This document shows, one piece after another, positions 18,393 to 26,467 of a stretch of 64,000 nt of DNA (the first letter of the stretch is position 1; each line of letters begins with the position of its first letter). Source of the DNA: Roseicyclus mahoneyensis (lineage in GTDB: Bacteria; Pseudomonadota; Alphaproteobacteria; Rhodobacterales; Rhodobacteraceae). The notes under the pieces were generated by a model. It saw only the letters and a program-made list of their open reading frames with translations. It had not been told where the DNA came from and searched no databases. The DNA is taken from the NCBI RefSeq assembly GCF_003148775.1, contig NZ_QGGW01000006.1:186001-250000 (forward strand), read 5' to 3'. The position numbers and the translations under genes are program-made.

Positions 18393-18638
18393 TCACAGAC
18401 CTTCGACCGGGGTGGTGCCCGTAGGTTGGCCGTTGGCGTCTAGCGTGATCTGCGCGACCTTTTCCTCGGCCTCCTTCAGCTTGGCCTCGCAACGGGCTTT
18501 CAGCGCCGCGCCGCGTTCGTAGAGCTTGATGGAGTCCTCCAGCGCCACATCGCCGCGATCAAGCGCGGTCACGACCTGTTCCAACTCGCGGATGGCCTCC
18601 TCAAAGCTCATCTCGCCGATCGGTTTGCCCTCGCTCAT
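18393..18638 (-). CDS. xseB: exodeoxyribonuclease VII small subunit
   Basis: Small helical subunit (81 residues) of the exonuclease VII complex, which degrades single-stranded DNA. The family motif SFEEAIRELEQVVTALDRGD is near the N-terminus, followed by LEDSIKLYERGAALKARCEAKL, as in XseB. The start overlaps the stop of the deacetylase gene by 4 bp (ATGA). The large subunit XseA is not in this window. Association with ispA and dxs is conserved in many proteobacteria. Confidence 0.93.
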   Translation of the reverse strand: MSEGKPIGEMSFEEAIRELEQVVTALDRGDVALEDSIKLYERGAALKARCEAKLKEAEEKVAQITLDANGQPTGTTPVEGL

Positions 18639-19567
18639 GCGCCTCGCTCCTTCAATTCCGTCAGATGCACCGCGACCGAGGCCGCCAGCGCGGGCAAATC
18701 ATACCCCCCTTCGAGAGTCGAGACCACGCGCCCGCCGCAAACCTCGTCCGCGATGTCGCACAGGCCCCGGGTGATCCAGGCGAAATCCTCCTCCGTCCAC
18801 ATCAGGTTCGCCAGCGGATCACCGGCATGGGCATCGAAGCCCGCCGAGATCAGGATCAACTCGGGCTGCCACTCCGCAAGACGGGGAAAGGCGTGGGTCT
18901 CATAGGCGCGACGCATCTCTGCGCCACCCGATCCGGGCGCAAGCGGCAGGTTCAAGACGTTGTTGGACCCGCCGCGCTCACTGGCCGCCCCCGTGCCGGG
19001 GTATAGCGGCATCTGGTGCGACGAGACGAAGAGCGCGCGGGGTTCGTTCCACAGCACGTCTTGCGTACCATTGCCGTGATGCACGTCGAAATCCACGACC
19101 GCGACGCGGTATAGCCCATGCACCTCAAGCGCGTGCCGGGCGGCGATAGCGACATTCGAGAACAGGCAAAAGCCCATGGCGCGGGCCTTTTCGGCGTGAT
19201 GACCGGGCGGGCGGGTGGCGACAAAGGCGTTTTTGGCACCGCCACTCACAACCGCGTCGACGGCGGCAATGCATCCGCCGACACCGCGCAAGGCGGCCTC
19301 CCACGTGCCGGGGCTCGCCCATGTGTCGGGGTCAAGGCCGTGCATCCCGCTGTCGGGGATCTGGCGGCGCACAGCGTCGACGTAGTCCTGCGGATGACCC
19401 AGCAGCAGCGCAGCCTCATCTGCCATGGGTGCCAGCATCCGGGTCAGCCCGTCGAATTCGGGCGCCGAGAGCGCAGCGTTGATTTCTTGCAGCCGCTCGA
19501 CCCGTTCTGGATGGCCGGGGGGCGTCAGATGGTCCAGCCCCGCAGGGTTTTCGACAAGTAGGGTCAT
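18635..19567 (-). CDS. histone-deacetylase-family (acetylpolyamine/acetoin-utilisation type) amidohydrolase
   Basis: Zinc-dependent deacetylase of 310 residues. Family motifs are GHPERVERL near the N-terminus, TRPPGHHAEKARAMGFCLFSN (about 128-148) containing the catalytic His pair, and VVDFDVHHGNGTQD (about 164-177) with Asp/His zinc ligands. GYDLPAL is near the end. Bacterial members act on acetylated polyamines or other acetyl amides; the substrate here is unknown. The chosen ATG has GGGAG upstream, and a longer in-frame start overlaps petR. Downstream it overlaps xseB by 4 bp. Confidence 0.87.
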   Translation of the reverse strand: MTLLVENPAGLDHLTPPGHPERVERLQEINAALSAPEFDGLTRMLAPMADEAALLLGHPQDYVDAVRRQIPDSGMHGLDPDTWASPGTWEAALRGVGGCIAAVDAVVSGGAKNAFVATRPPGHHAEKARAMGFCLFSNVAIAARHALEVHGLYRVAVVDFDVHHGNGTQDVLWNEPRALFVSSHQMPLYPGTGAASERGGSNNVLNLPLAPGSGGAEMRRAYETHAFPRLAEWQPELILISAGFDAHAGDPLANLMWTEEDFAWITRGLCDIADEVCGGRVVSTLEGGYDLPALAASVAVHLTELKERGA

Positions 19568-19583
19568 GGAGACGGCTCCCGTA

Positions 19584-20297
19584 TCAGTCCGGTGCCAGCA
19601 TGTAACCCGCTCCGCGCACGGTCTGCAAATAGCGCGGCTGTTTCGGGTTGGTCTCGATCTTGCGGCGCAGGCGGGTGATCTGCACATCCACCGCGCGTTC
19701 CTGCACCTGTTCGCCACCGATCTTGTCGCGGTTCAGAAGCGTCACCAGATCGCCACGGCTGAAGGCCTTGTGCGGACCTCCGGTGAAAATGCGCATCAAG
19801 GCTGCCTCGGTCGCGGTCAGGCGCACTGGGTCCGCGCCGCGCCACATCTCGCCGCGTTCGAGGTCATAGCGGATCGGCCCGAGGTGCAGAACCTGCGGCA
19901 CCTCTGCCTCGGCCGCGGGTTTGGGCATCCGACGCAGGATGGCATTGATCCTGAGCAGTAATTCCTTGGGCTCGAAGGGCTTGGCAAGGTAGTCATCGGC
20001 CCCTGCTTCCAGCCCGGTGATGCGGTCGCCGGTCTCGCCCCGCGCCGTCAGCAGCAGGATCGGGGTCGCATGGCTGTCGCGGATGGCGCGGCACAGGCTC
20101 AGCCCATCCTCGCCGGGCATCATCACGTCGAGCACGATCAGGTCAAAGGACAGGCCCATCAACAACCGCCGCGCCTGGCCTGCGTCGCGCGCAACCGTCG
20201 CCATGAAGCCGTGACGGATCAGGAATTTCTGCAACAGGCCGCGGATGCGTTCATCGTCATCCACGATCAGCAGATGGGCGCCGATATCGACCGTCAT
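19584..20297 (-). CDS. petR: OmpR-family response regulator, PetR type
   Basis: Two-domain response regulator of 237 residues. The receiver has the acidic pair VDDDER at the N-terminus, the phospho-accepting Asp in DLIVLDVMMPGEDGLS (about residue 58) and Lys in LAKPFEPKELLLR. A winged-helix DNA-binding domain follows (about 135-230, ending RGAGYMLAPD). It overlaps an upstream MarR gene by 4 bp, exactly the petP-petR arrangement known from Rhodobacter capsulatus, where PetR is needed for photosynthetic and respiratory growth. No histidine kinase gene and no cytochrome bc1 (petABC) genes are adjacent here. The name rests on gene pairing and family. Confidence 0.83.
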   Translation of the reverse strand: MTVDIGAHLLIVDDDERIRGLLQKFLIRHGFMATVARDAGQARRLLMGLSFDLIVLDVMMPGEDGLSLCRAIRDSHATPILLLTARGETGDRITGLEAGADDYLAKPFEPKELLLRINAILRRMPKPAAEAEVPQVLHLGPIRYDLERGEMWRGADPVRLTATEAALMRIFTGGPHKAFSRGDLVTLLNRDKIGGEQVQERAVDVQITRLRRKIETNPKQPRYLQTVRGAGYMLAPD

Positions 20298-20809
20298 CGC
20301 GGGCCATCCCCGCCGTCGATGTAATGGCGCCGCATGTCGGGGTCCATCATCTGTTCCAGCACCGCGCGAAAGCCCGACACCGCGTCGGGCCCCGCGGCAC
20401 GGAACGCATCGCGCATGCGGTTGCGCTGCGCCTCGGACAGGGCACGTTCCAGATCGGCACCCTTGGGCGTCAGGAAGAGATGACGCTCGCGCTTGTCGCG
20501 CACACCGACGCGGCTGTCGACGAGCCCATCCTCGACCAGCGTGCGCAAGACCCGGTTGAGCGACTGTTTGGTGACGCCAAGGATCGACAATAGGTTGTTG
20601 ACGGTGGTGCCGGGCGAGCGGTTGATGAAATGGATCGCCCGGTGATGCGCGCGCCCATAGCCGTATTCCTGCAAGATCCGGTCGGGGTCTGCGGTAAAGC
20701 CGCGATAGGCAAAGAACATCGCCTCGATCCCGCGGCGCAACTGATCGTCCGTCAGGAAGAGGAGGCTTTCGCCACGTCCCATCGCATTCGCGAGATTGCG
20801 ATCCGCCAT
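20294..20809 (-). CDS. petP: MarR-family regulator, PetP type
   Basis: MarR-type winged-helix regulator of 171 residues, paired by a 4-bp overlap with petR downstream. The DNA-binding core is visible as PGTTVNNLLSILGVTKQSLNRVLRTLVEDGLV (about residues 60-92), and the wing as DKRERHLFLTPKG. The ATG at 20809 has GGGAGGG 7 nt upstream; an in-frame ATG 27 bp earlier lacks one. In R. capsulatus petP affects petR function. Two inverted repeats in the divergent promoter region upstream are candidate operators. Confidence 0.8.
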   Translation of the reverse strand: MADRNLANAMGRGESLLFLTDDQLRRGIEAMFFAYRGFTADPDRILQEYGYGRAHHRAIHFINRSPGTTVNNLLSILGVTKQSLNRVLRTLVEDGLVDSRVGVRDKRERHLFLTPKGADLERALSEAQRNRMRDAFRAAGPDAVSGFRAVLEQMMDPDMRRHYIDGGDGPR

Positions 20810-20856
20810 CAGATTGTCCCTCCCGTCCTGTCCCATTCGGGATTTGAATCCAGTTT

Positions 20857-20938
20857 AAGTCAGCCTTGTTGACTTTCCAAGAATCAATTGCTAGCGAAGA
20901 GGGCGTTTTGCGCAACTTTATGTCCGTATCGGACGTAA
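20857..20938. promoter_or_regulatory. petP/ilvE divergent control region with two inverted repeats
   Basis: The roughly 190-bp gap between divergent petP and ilvE holds two dyads. AAGTCA-N7-TGACTT lies at 20857-20875, close to petP. The second, 20918-20938, is centred on GTCCGtatCGGAC with TTA/TAA outer arms and one mismatch. Either could bind PetP (MarR proteins bind 16-20 bp dyads) or another regulator. No clear -35/-10 pair could be assigned. Binding is an inference from symmetry and position. Confidence 0.45.
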
Positions 20939-21001
20939 TTCACGCAACATTCGAAAACCAACCGGTTGGAAGAGCCGGTCAACTGGACGAGGATCAGCGA
21001 G

Positions 21002-21871
21002 ATGGCCGGTGGCTATGACGACCGTGACGGCAAGATCTGGATGGATGGCAAGCTGGTGGATTGGCGGTCGGCCAATGTGCACATCCTGACCCATGCGATG
21101 CATTACGCCTCCTCCGTGTTCGAGGGCGAGCGGGCGTATAACGGCACCATTTTTGAGTCCCGCAAGCATTCCGCCCGCCTGCTGGCTTCTGCCGAGATGA
21201 TCGACATGCAGATCCCGTGGACGGTGGACGAGATCGAAGCCGCGAAATACGAAGTGATGCAGGCCAACGGGCTGACCGATGCCTATGTCCGCCCGGTTGC
21301 CTGGCGCGGGTCGGGCGAAGACATGGGCGTGTCGTCCAAGCGCAACCCGGTCCATCTGGCCATCGCGGCCTGGAGCTGGGGCAATTACTACGGCGACGCC
21401 AAGACCAAGGGCGCCAAGCTCGACATCGCCAAATGGCGCCGCCCCGCACCCGAAACCGCGCCCTTTGCGGCAAAGGCGGCGGGCCTCTACATGATCGCCA
21501 CCATGTCCAAGCACGCGGCCGAGGCAAAGGGTTGCTCGGACGCCATGATGTTCGACTATCGCGGCTATGTGGCCGAGGCGACGGGGGCCAACATCTTCTT
21601 CGTCAAGGACGGCGAGGTGCACACGCCCAAACCCGATTGCTTCCTGAACGGCATCACCCGGCAGACCGTCATCGGCATGCTGCTTGAGCGTCAGATCACC
21701 GTGCATGAACGCCACATCATGCCCGAGGAGCTGGAAAGCTTCGAGCAATGCTGGCTGACCGGCACCGCCGCCGAAGTCACGCCGGTGGGCCAGATCGGCG
21801 ATTACAATTTCGAGGTGGGTAGCCTGACGCGGCACATGTCCGAGGCCTACGAGACGCTGGTTCGCGCCTGA
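21002..21871 (+). CDS. ilvE: branched-chain amino-acid aminotransferase
   Basis: PLP-dependent class IV aminotransferase of 289 residues for the last step of Leu/Ile/Val synthesis, using glutamate as amino donor. Motifs include HAMHYASSVFEGERAYNG near residue 30, YVRPVAWRGSGEDMGVSS (about 92-110) and the PLP-lysine region AKAAGLYMIATMSKHAAEA. The C-terminal YRGYVAEATGANIFFVKDG and FLNGITRQTVIGML match the family. The ATG with a GAGG site 9 nt upstream was preferred over a TTG 36 bp earlier. A strong stem-loop terminator follows. Confidence 0.93.
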   Translation: MAGGYDDRDGKIWMDGKLVDWRSANVHILTHAMHYASSVFEGERAYNGTIFESRKHSARLLASAEMIDMQIPWTVDEIEAAKYEVMQANGLTDAYVRPVAWRGSGEDMGVSSKRNPVHLAIAAWSWGNYYGDAKTKGAKLDIAKWRRPAPETAPFAAKAAGLYMIATMSKHAAEAKGCSDAMMFDYRGYVAEATGANIFFVKDGEVHTPKPDCFLNGITRQTVIGMLLERQITVHERHIMPEELESFEQCWLTGTAAEVTPVGQIGDYNFEVGSLTRHMSEAYETLVRA

Positions 21872-21890
21872 CGGTCAACTCATCGACAGG

Positions 21891-21922
21891 AAAACGGCCC
21901 CGTCACATAGCGGGGCCGTTTT
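21891..21922 (+). terminator. Rho-independent terminator after ilvE
   Basis: Perfect 12-bp stem AAAACGGCCCCG / CGGGGCCGTTTT around an 8-nt loop, ending in TTTTGCG. It starts 20 bp after the ilvE stop. The A-tract on the 5' arm also makes it usable on the opposite strand. Confidence 0.85.
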
Positions 21923-21968
21923 GCGTTCCGCGCTTGATTTCCGCGGCCAGCGCGCCCACAATCAACGA

Positions 21969-22313
21969 ATGGTGATGCATGTCCAGCCCATGGGGCCCGC
22001 CGCACGCACGGAACAGGTTGCTTTCGACCGCCGGGAACTGGGCGTTATCCTGACCCTTTACGGTCGCATGGTGGCGGCTGGCGAATGGCGCGACTACGGG
22101 ATTTCCCATCTGTCTGACGTGGCGATCTTTGCCATCTTTCGCCGCACCGCCGAATACCCGCTCTATCGGATCGAAAAGCGGCCCAAGCTGCGCGAGCGTC
22201 AGGGCATGTATTGCGTGATCGGAATGGACGGGCAGATCCTCAAGCGCGGCCATGACCTCAAGACCGTGCTGCGCGTGCTGGAACGCAAGCTGATCCGCGT
22301 GGTCGACCCCTGA
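21969..22313 (+). CDS. DUF2794-family protein
   Basis: A 114-residue protein matching my recollection of the alphaproteobacterial DUF2794 family: VAFDRRELGVILTLYGRMVAAGEWRDY is followed by AEYPLYRIEKRPKLR and a basic C-terminus (LRVLERKLIRVVDP). No function is known. The start is uncertain: ATGs occur at 21969, 21975 and 21990, none with a strong ribosome site, and a longer frame reaches back into the ilvE terminator. It is convergent with the thioredoxin-like gene, 11 bp away. Confidence 0.75.
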   Translation: MVMHVQPMGPAARTEQVAFDRRELGVILTLYGRMVAAGEWRDYGISHLSDVAIFAIFRRTAEYPLYRIEKRPKLRERQGMYCVIGMDGQILKRGHDLKTVLRVLERKLIRVVDP

Positions 22314-22324
22314 GGGCCGGCAGG

Positions 22325-22726
22325 TCAGGCCAGCCCCAGATTCAGCAGTGCCCTTATGTCCGGCTCGCGCGTGCCGGCCACGATGCGGCCCAGTTCCCGA
22401 TCGCCGCGCAACACCACCAGCGTCGAGCGGCGCGGGATGTTGAGACGGCGCGACAGATCGCCATCGCCATGCTGGTCCCAATCTACCCGTACGAAACCCA
22501 TTGCCGCGTCATAGGCGGGGTTTGCAGCCCGCAACCCCTCGATCACACGTTCCTGCGCGCGGCAGGTACTGCACCAGCTGGCCCAGAAATCCACCAGCAA
22601 GGTCTCGCCATTGGCCAACCGCTGATCGACAAGCCCGGGGGTGTAGTCGACCATTGCGGCAGCAGGGCGGGCCAACGGCGTCAGGGCCAGCGCCGCGGCA
22701 CCGATCAGAAAGGGGCGTCTTTGCAT
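22325..22726 (-). CDS. exported thioredoxin-fold protein
   Basis: A 133-residue thioredoxin-like protein with a signal peptide (MQRRPFLIGAAALALTPLAR, cleavage probably after PAAA). The RRPFLIG start resembles a twin-arginine signal. The redox motif is WASWCSTC (about residues 46-53). The C-terminal fold has RRSTLVVLRGDRELGR with an Arg in place of the usual cis-Pro position context. The ATG has GGAG 9 nt upstream; another in-frame start lies 15 bp earlier. It follows ccdA by 20 bp and probably receives electrons from CcdA in the periplasm. Confidence 0.82.
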   Translation of the reverse strand: MQRRPFLIGAAALALTPLARPAAAMVDYTPGLVDQRLANGETLLVDFWASWCSTCRAQERVIEGLRAANPAYDAAMGFVRVDWDQHGDGDLSRRLNIPRRSTLVVLRGDRELGRIVAGTREPDIRALLNLGLA

Positions 22727-22746
22727 CTTGGGGAACTCCATGGGGA

Positions 22747-23460
22747 TTAGAGGGCGACCGACAGGTCTTGCAGCCAAATCGGCAGCCGATCGAGCAGCCA
22801 GATTTCTGCCATCTGGTGCCAGCGCATCAGGATGGCAAAACCGACGAAAACGAAGACCGCGCCCAGAACAGGCCGCGAGGATTGAGCGAAGCGGCGGAGA
22901 CGCCCCATGTGGCGCTGCATCAGCCCGCGCGCGCCGTAGCCAAGTGCCACGACGACGGTGCCGATCCCGAGGGCGAACCCCGCCATGATGGCAAAGGCGC
23001 GAAGCAGATCCTCACCCTGCGAGGCGAGCGAGATCGCACCGCCCAGCGTTGGGCCAACGCAAGGGCTCCAGACCGCGCCAAGCAAAAGGCCGCCAAGGAA
23101 TTGCCCCTGCCAGCCGTCGCGCGGCAGCTCGTTCATCCCCGTATCGGCGCGCGCGGCGACGCCAGAGGTGGCAAGAGCGAACCGGGCCTGCGCCTGCGGC
23201 ACCAGCAGCACAAGGCCGAAACCGATCATAAGGACGGCGCCCGCACGGGCCACCGTCTCCTCGGTCAGGCCGACCAAATGGCCGGCCGCGATCACGCCGA
23301 ACCCCAGCGTGACAAAGGCCAGCCCCATTCCCGCCGCCAAGGCCAGCGGGCCGAAGCGGCTGGCCTGCAAGGCACCGGCCAGCACGATCGGCAGGATCGG
23401 CAACACGCAGGGGTTGATCAGCGTCAGAAGGCCCGCGGCATATGCAAGGATGATGTCCAT
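22747..23460 (-). CDS. ccdA: CcdA-type thiol-disulfide transmembrane reductase
   Basis: Six-helix inner-membrane protein of 237 residues that moves reducing equivalents from cytoplasmic thioredoxin to periplasmic thiol proteins. The two reactive cysteines lie in the family motifs NPCVLPILP (about residue 18) and WSPCVGPTLGGA (about 134). The GAG-rich cytoplasmic loop and TM arrangement fit the DsbD/CcdA core. It is the first gene of a pair with a periplasmic thioredoxin-like protein. Roles in cytochrome c maturation or in supplying other periplasmic reductases (such as an exported MsrA) are both possible. Confidence 0.88.
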   Translation of the reverse strand: MDIILAYAAGLLTLINPCVLPILPIVLAGALQASRFGPLALAAGMGLAFVTLGFGVIAAGHLVGLTEETVARAGAVLMIGFGLVLLVPQAQARFALATSGVAARADTGMNELPRDGWQGQFLGGLLLGAVWSPCVGPTLGGAISLASQGEDLLRAFAIMAGFALGIGTVVVALGYGARGLMQRHMGRLRRFAQSSRPVLGAVFVFVGFAILMRWHQMAEIWLLDRLPIWLQDLSVAL

Positions 23461-23523
23461 GGCGCGAGTGATGGATCAGCCGCGCGCGCCTGTCATCAAA
23501 CATGCCCGTGATTTGGCGTGATC

Positions 23524-24396
23524 TCAGGTGACCTTGGCCCGCGACAATTGCACGGCCAGAATGCCCGCCGCCACGATGGCCACACCCAGCCCGTCGATCC
23601 AAGACAGCCGTTCGCCCAGCAGAACGGCGGCGATGGCGACCCCGAAAACCGGGTTGAGGAAGTGAAAGGTCGCGGCCCGCGTTGCCCCGATGCGGCCCAC
23701 CAGCCAGAACCAGATCAGCGTCGCCACAAGCCCTGGCATCAGGGTCGTGTACACAAAGGCCAGCACCAGCGGCGTGGACCAGGCCACGCTGAGCGTCTCG
23801 GTCAGCGCGGCGACAGGCACCAGCGCGGCGGAGCCCACCAACATCTGCAACCCCACGATCATCAGCAGGTTGCCGCCACCCTGCGCGGCAACCCGCACGG
23901 CCAGCGTGGCAACGCTGAGCGCCACTGCCCCGATCAGGCACAGCGCGATGCCAAGCCCGTCCGCCCCGCCCGACAGGCGTTGCAGCATGATGAGGCCGAC
24001 ACCAAAGAACCCCGCCGCCAGCCCTGCCAAGCCCAGCGGCGGCAGCCGGTCGCGAAACAACCCCCAGGATGCTGCGGCGACCAGCAGCGGCATGGTCGAG
24101 GCGATGATCGCGGCCAGCGACGCCTCGATCCACTGCATGGCAACGAAGTTGAGGCCGAGATAAAGCGCATTCTGGCAGATGCCGAACACCACCACCGCCC
24201 GCCATTGTGCTGCAGACAGGCGCATCGACTGCCCCATGGCCAGCGCGATGCCCACGCCGATCGCCCCGGAGATCAAGAAGCGCAGCGCCAGCGCGGTCAG
24301 CGGCGGCGCGGCCTCGACGATGATCCGGGCCGAGGCAAAGGCCGACGACCAGATGAGGGCGAACACCAGCCCAGCAAGCAGCGCGCGAATATCCAT
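23524..24396 (-). CDS. DMT-superfamily (EamA) transporter
   Basis: Inner-membrane protein of 290 residues with about ten hydrophobic segments in two EamA repeats. It opens DIRALLAGLVFALIWSSAFASARIIVEAAPPL, typical of drug/metabolite exporters, and the second repeat contains TTLMPGLVATLIWFWLVGRIGA near residue 225. Such proteins export amino acids, metabolites or drugs; the substrate is unknown. The ATG at 24396 precedes the first helix; a longer frame adds 18 residues without homology. It stands alone between ccdA and the HU gene. Confidence 0.85.
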   Translation of the reverse strand: MDIRALLAGLVFALIWSSAFASARIIVEAAPPLTALALRFLISGAIGVGIALAMGQSMRLSAAQWRAVVVFGICQNALYLGLNFVAMQWIEASLAAIIASTMPLLVAAASWGLFRDRLPPLGLAGLAAGFFGVGLIMLQRLSGGADGLGIALCLIGAVALSVATLAVRVAAQGGGNLLMIVGLQMLVGSAALVPVAALTETLSVAWSTPLVLAFVYTTLMPGLVATLIWFWLVGRIGATRAATFHFLNPVFGVAIAAVLLGERLSWIDGLGVAIVAAGILAVQLSRAKVT

Positions 24397-24497
24397 GATG
24401 TGCCTTACCGTCCCCGGCGTCACAAAACGCGGATCGCCGGGCCGGGGCAAGCCGATTCCGGGTCGCGCCGCAGGTCACACCCTAAGCCTGCGCGCAG

Positions 24498-24531
24498 AAA
24501 AAGGCCGCGACGCCGGTACGGGCGCGCGGCC
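24498..24531 (-). terminator. terminator of the HU gene
   Basis: On the minus strand GGCCGCG and CGCGGCC arms (7 bp) enclose a 15-nt loop, and the second arm runs straight into TTTTT. It lies 27 bp after the HU stop codon. A standard Rho-independent layout. Confidence 0.75.
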
Positions 24532-24557
24532 TGTAGGACCCTGAAGGGCCCGATGGC

Positions 24558-24848
24558 TCAGCCGTTCACGCTGTCCTTGAGCGCCTTGGCAATGGTCACC
24601 TTGACCTGCTTGTCGGCTTCTTTCTTGATCGTCTCGCCGGTGGCGGGGTTACGGACCATGCGCTCGGGGCGCTCGCGGCAATAGACCTTGCCAATGCCCG
24701 GAAGGGTGACGGCGCCGCCTGCGGCGACTTCCTTGGTCACGATGGCGGTGACGGCGTCCAGCGCGGCCCCGGCGGTTTTCTTGTCCCCACCCATCTCTTC
24801 GGCGATGGCCGCGACAAGCTGGGTTTTGGTCATGGGTTTTTGTGCCAT
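24558..24848 (-). CDS. HU/IHF-family DNA-binding protein
   Basis: A 96-residue nucleoid protein. The N-terminal helices MTKTQLVAAIAEEMGGDKK and the DNA-arm region VYCRERPERMVRNPATGE (with the Asn-Pro that kinks DNA) are typical. The tail KVTIAKALKDSVNG is an HU variant in which the usual basic C-terminus is shortened. A good AGGAG ribosome site precedes the ATG. It is monocistronic: terminator downstream, and upstream a 134-bp gap with a short dyad (TGTGG-GT-CCACA at 24912-24923). IHF subunits are longer in the arm, so HU is the better call. Confidence 0.88.
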   Translation of the reverse strand: MAQKPMTKTQLVAAIAEEMGGDKKTAGAALDAVTAIVTKEVAAGGAVTLPGIGKVYCRERPERMVRNPATGETIKKEADKQVKVTIAKALKDSVNG

Positions 24849-24982
24849 TGTCTTATTCTCCTGACGACTGCCCGAGCCCTTGGGCCCGTTGGCGGGAAAC
24901 TAACCGAATATTGTGGGTCCACACAACGCTTCGTGTGCATGAAAAGCCCAAAAACATGGCCTTTGTGGCGTTTTTTCGCCCC

Positions 24983-26467
24983 TCAGAGAAAGGCCGTCTC
25001 CTCGAAAGAGCGCAATTTCCGGCTGTGCAGCCGCTCAAGGGGCATGTCGCGGAGCGTTTCCATGGCCCGGATTCCAATCAGAAGATGCCGCGCAACTTGG
25101 GTCTTGTAAAAATCGGAGGCCATGCCCGGCAGTTTCAATTCGCCGTGCAGCGGCTTGTCGGACACGCACAACAACGTCCCGTAAGGCACCCGGAACCGGA
25201 ACCCGTTGGCCGCGATCGTGGCGCTTTCCATGTCGAGCGCGATGGCGCGCGATTGCGACAGGCGCTGCACCGGCCCGGTCTGGTCGCGGAGTTCCCAATT
25301 GCGGTTGTCAAGACTGGCCACCGTGCCCGTGCGCATGATCCGCTTCAGCTCGAAACCTTCCAGCTCGGTCACATGCGCGACCGCATTTTCCAGCGCCACC
25401 TGGATCTCGGCCAGCGCGGGCACGGGAACCCAGACCGGCAAGTCATCATCCAGCACCTTGTCCTCGCGCAGATAGGCATGGGCGAGGACGAAATCGCCCA
25501 GACGCTGCGAATTCCTGAGCCCCGCGCAATGACCCACCATGACCCAGGCATGCGGACGCAGCACCGCGATGTGGTCGGTCGCGGTCTTGGCGTTCGACGG
25601 CCCGACGCCGATGTTGACCAGCGTGATGCCGTTCCCGTCCGCCCGTTTCAGATGATAGGTCGGCATCTGCGGCATCTTGGGCGGCTGCGCGATGGGCGTG
25701 TCGGGGTCGGCAATCTCGACATTCCCGGTCGCCACGAAGGCCGTGTAGCCGCTGGCGGGGTCGGCCAGCATGGTGCGGGCATAGGTCTCGAACTCGTCGA
25801 CGTAGAACTGGTAGTTGGTAAACAGGACGTGGTTCTGGAAATGCACCGGGTCGGTCGCGGTGTAATGCGCGAGCCGCGCCAGCGAATAATCCACCCGCTG
25901 CGCGGTAAAGGGCGCCAAGGGATGCGCGCCATCCTCGTAGGTAAAGCCCAGGCCATTGACGATGTCGTCATGGGTCGTCGAAAGGTCGGGCACGTCGAAC
26001 ACGTCTCGCAGCGTGAAATCGCCCGCCCCTTCCTGCGGCACGCTGATGGCGTTGTCACCCGCCACCGCGAAATGCACCGGGATGGGCGTCAAGGACGGCC
26101 CGATCTCGACCGGCACACCGTGGTTCTTGAGCAAAAGGCCGATCTGCTGGCGCAGGTAGTTGCCGAACAGGTCGGGCCGCGTGATCGTTGTAGAATAGCT
26201 GCCCGGCTCGGCCACATGGCCAAAGCTCAGGCGGCTGTCGGTCAGCGCATAGGTTGCGGTCGTGATCCGGATTTCCGGGTAGTACGCGCGATAGCGCGTA
26301 TCGCCCGGAGCACCGTCGCGCAGCGTCTTGGCGAAACGGTCGCGCAGGAACTCGGTCGCCTCGATGTAGAGCGCCTGCAGATGCGCGACGGCCTTGTCGG
26401 CATCGGTGAACACCTGTGTCCTCTGGCCTTGGTCGGGGGTGGAAATGCTGGTGGTTGCCACGGTCAT
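24983..26467 (-). CDS. amn: AMP nucleosidase
   Basis: Hydrolyses AMP to adenine and ribose 5-phosphate. The protein is 494 residues, the bacterial Amn length. An N-terminal Amn-specific domain (about 20-190) includes RYRAYYPEIRITT and SLTPIPVHFAV. The C-terminal nucleoside-phosphorylase fold has NIGVGPSNAKTATDHIAVLRP (about 285) and ALDMESATIAANGFRFRVPYGTLLCVSDKP (about 420-450), where the catalytic Asp/Glu and Asp lie. Its start overlaps the preceding unknown gene by 4 bp. With adenine deaminase in the same operon the route AMP to adenine to hypoxanthine is complete. Confidence 0.93.
   Translation of the reverse strand: MTVATTSISTPDQGQRTQVFTDADKAVAHLQALYIEATEFLRDRFAKTLRDGAPGDTRYRAYYPEIRITTATYALTDSRLSFGHVAEPGSYSTTITRPDLFGNYLRQQIGLLLKNHGVPVEIGPSLTPIPVHFAVAGDNAISVPQEGAGDFTLRDVFDVPDLSTTHDDIVNGLGFTYEDGAHPLAPFTAQRVDYSLARLAHYTATDPVHFQNHVLFTNYQFYVDEFETYARTMLADPASGYTAFVATGNVEIADPDTPIAQPPKMPQMPTYHLKRADGNGITLVNIGVGPSNAKTATDHIAVLRPHAWVMVGHCAGLRNSQRLGDFVLAHAYLREDKVLDDDLPVWVPVPALAEIQVALENAVAHVTELEGFELKRIMRTGTVASLDNRNWELRDQTGPVQRLSQSRAIALDMESATIAANGFRFRVPYGTLLCVSDKPLHGELKLPGMASDFYKTQVARHLLIGIRAMETLRDMPLERLHSRKLRSFEETAFL

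Noticed and set aside
20966-21002. Upstream TTG start for ilvE
   Set aside because: No ribosome site and no homologous residues; the ATG at 21002 has a GAGG and begins the conserved sequence.
24912-24923. Dyad TGTGG-GT-CCACA upstream of HU as a certain operator
   Set aside because: Short 5-bp arms and no second site; kept only as a remark in the HU entry.
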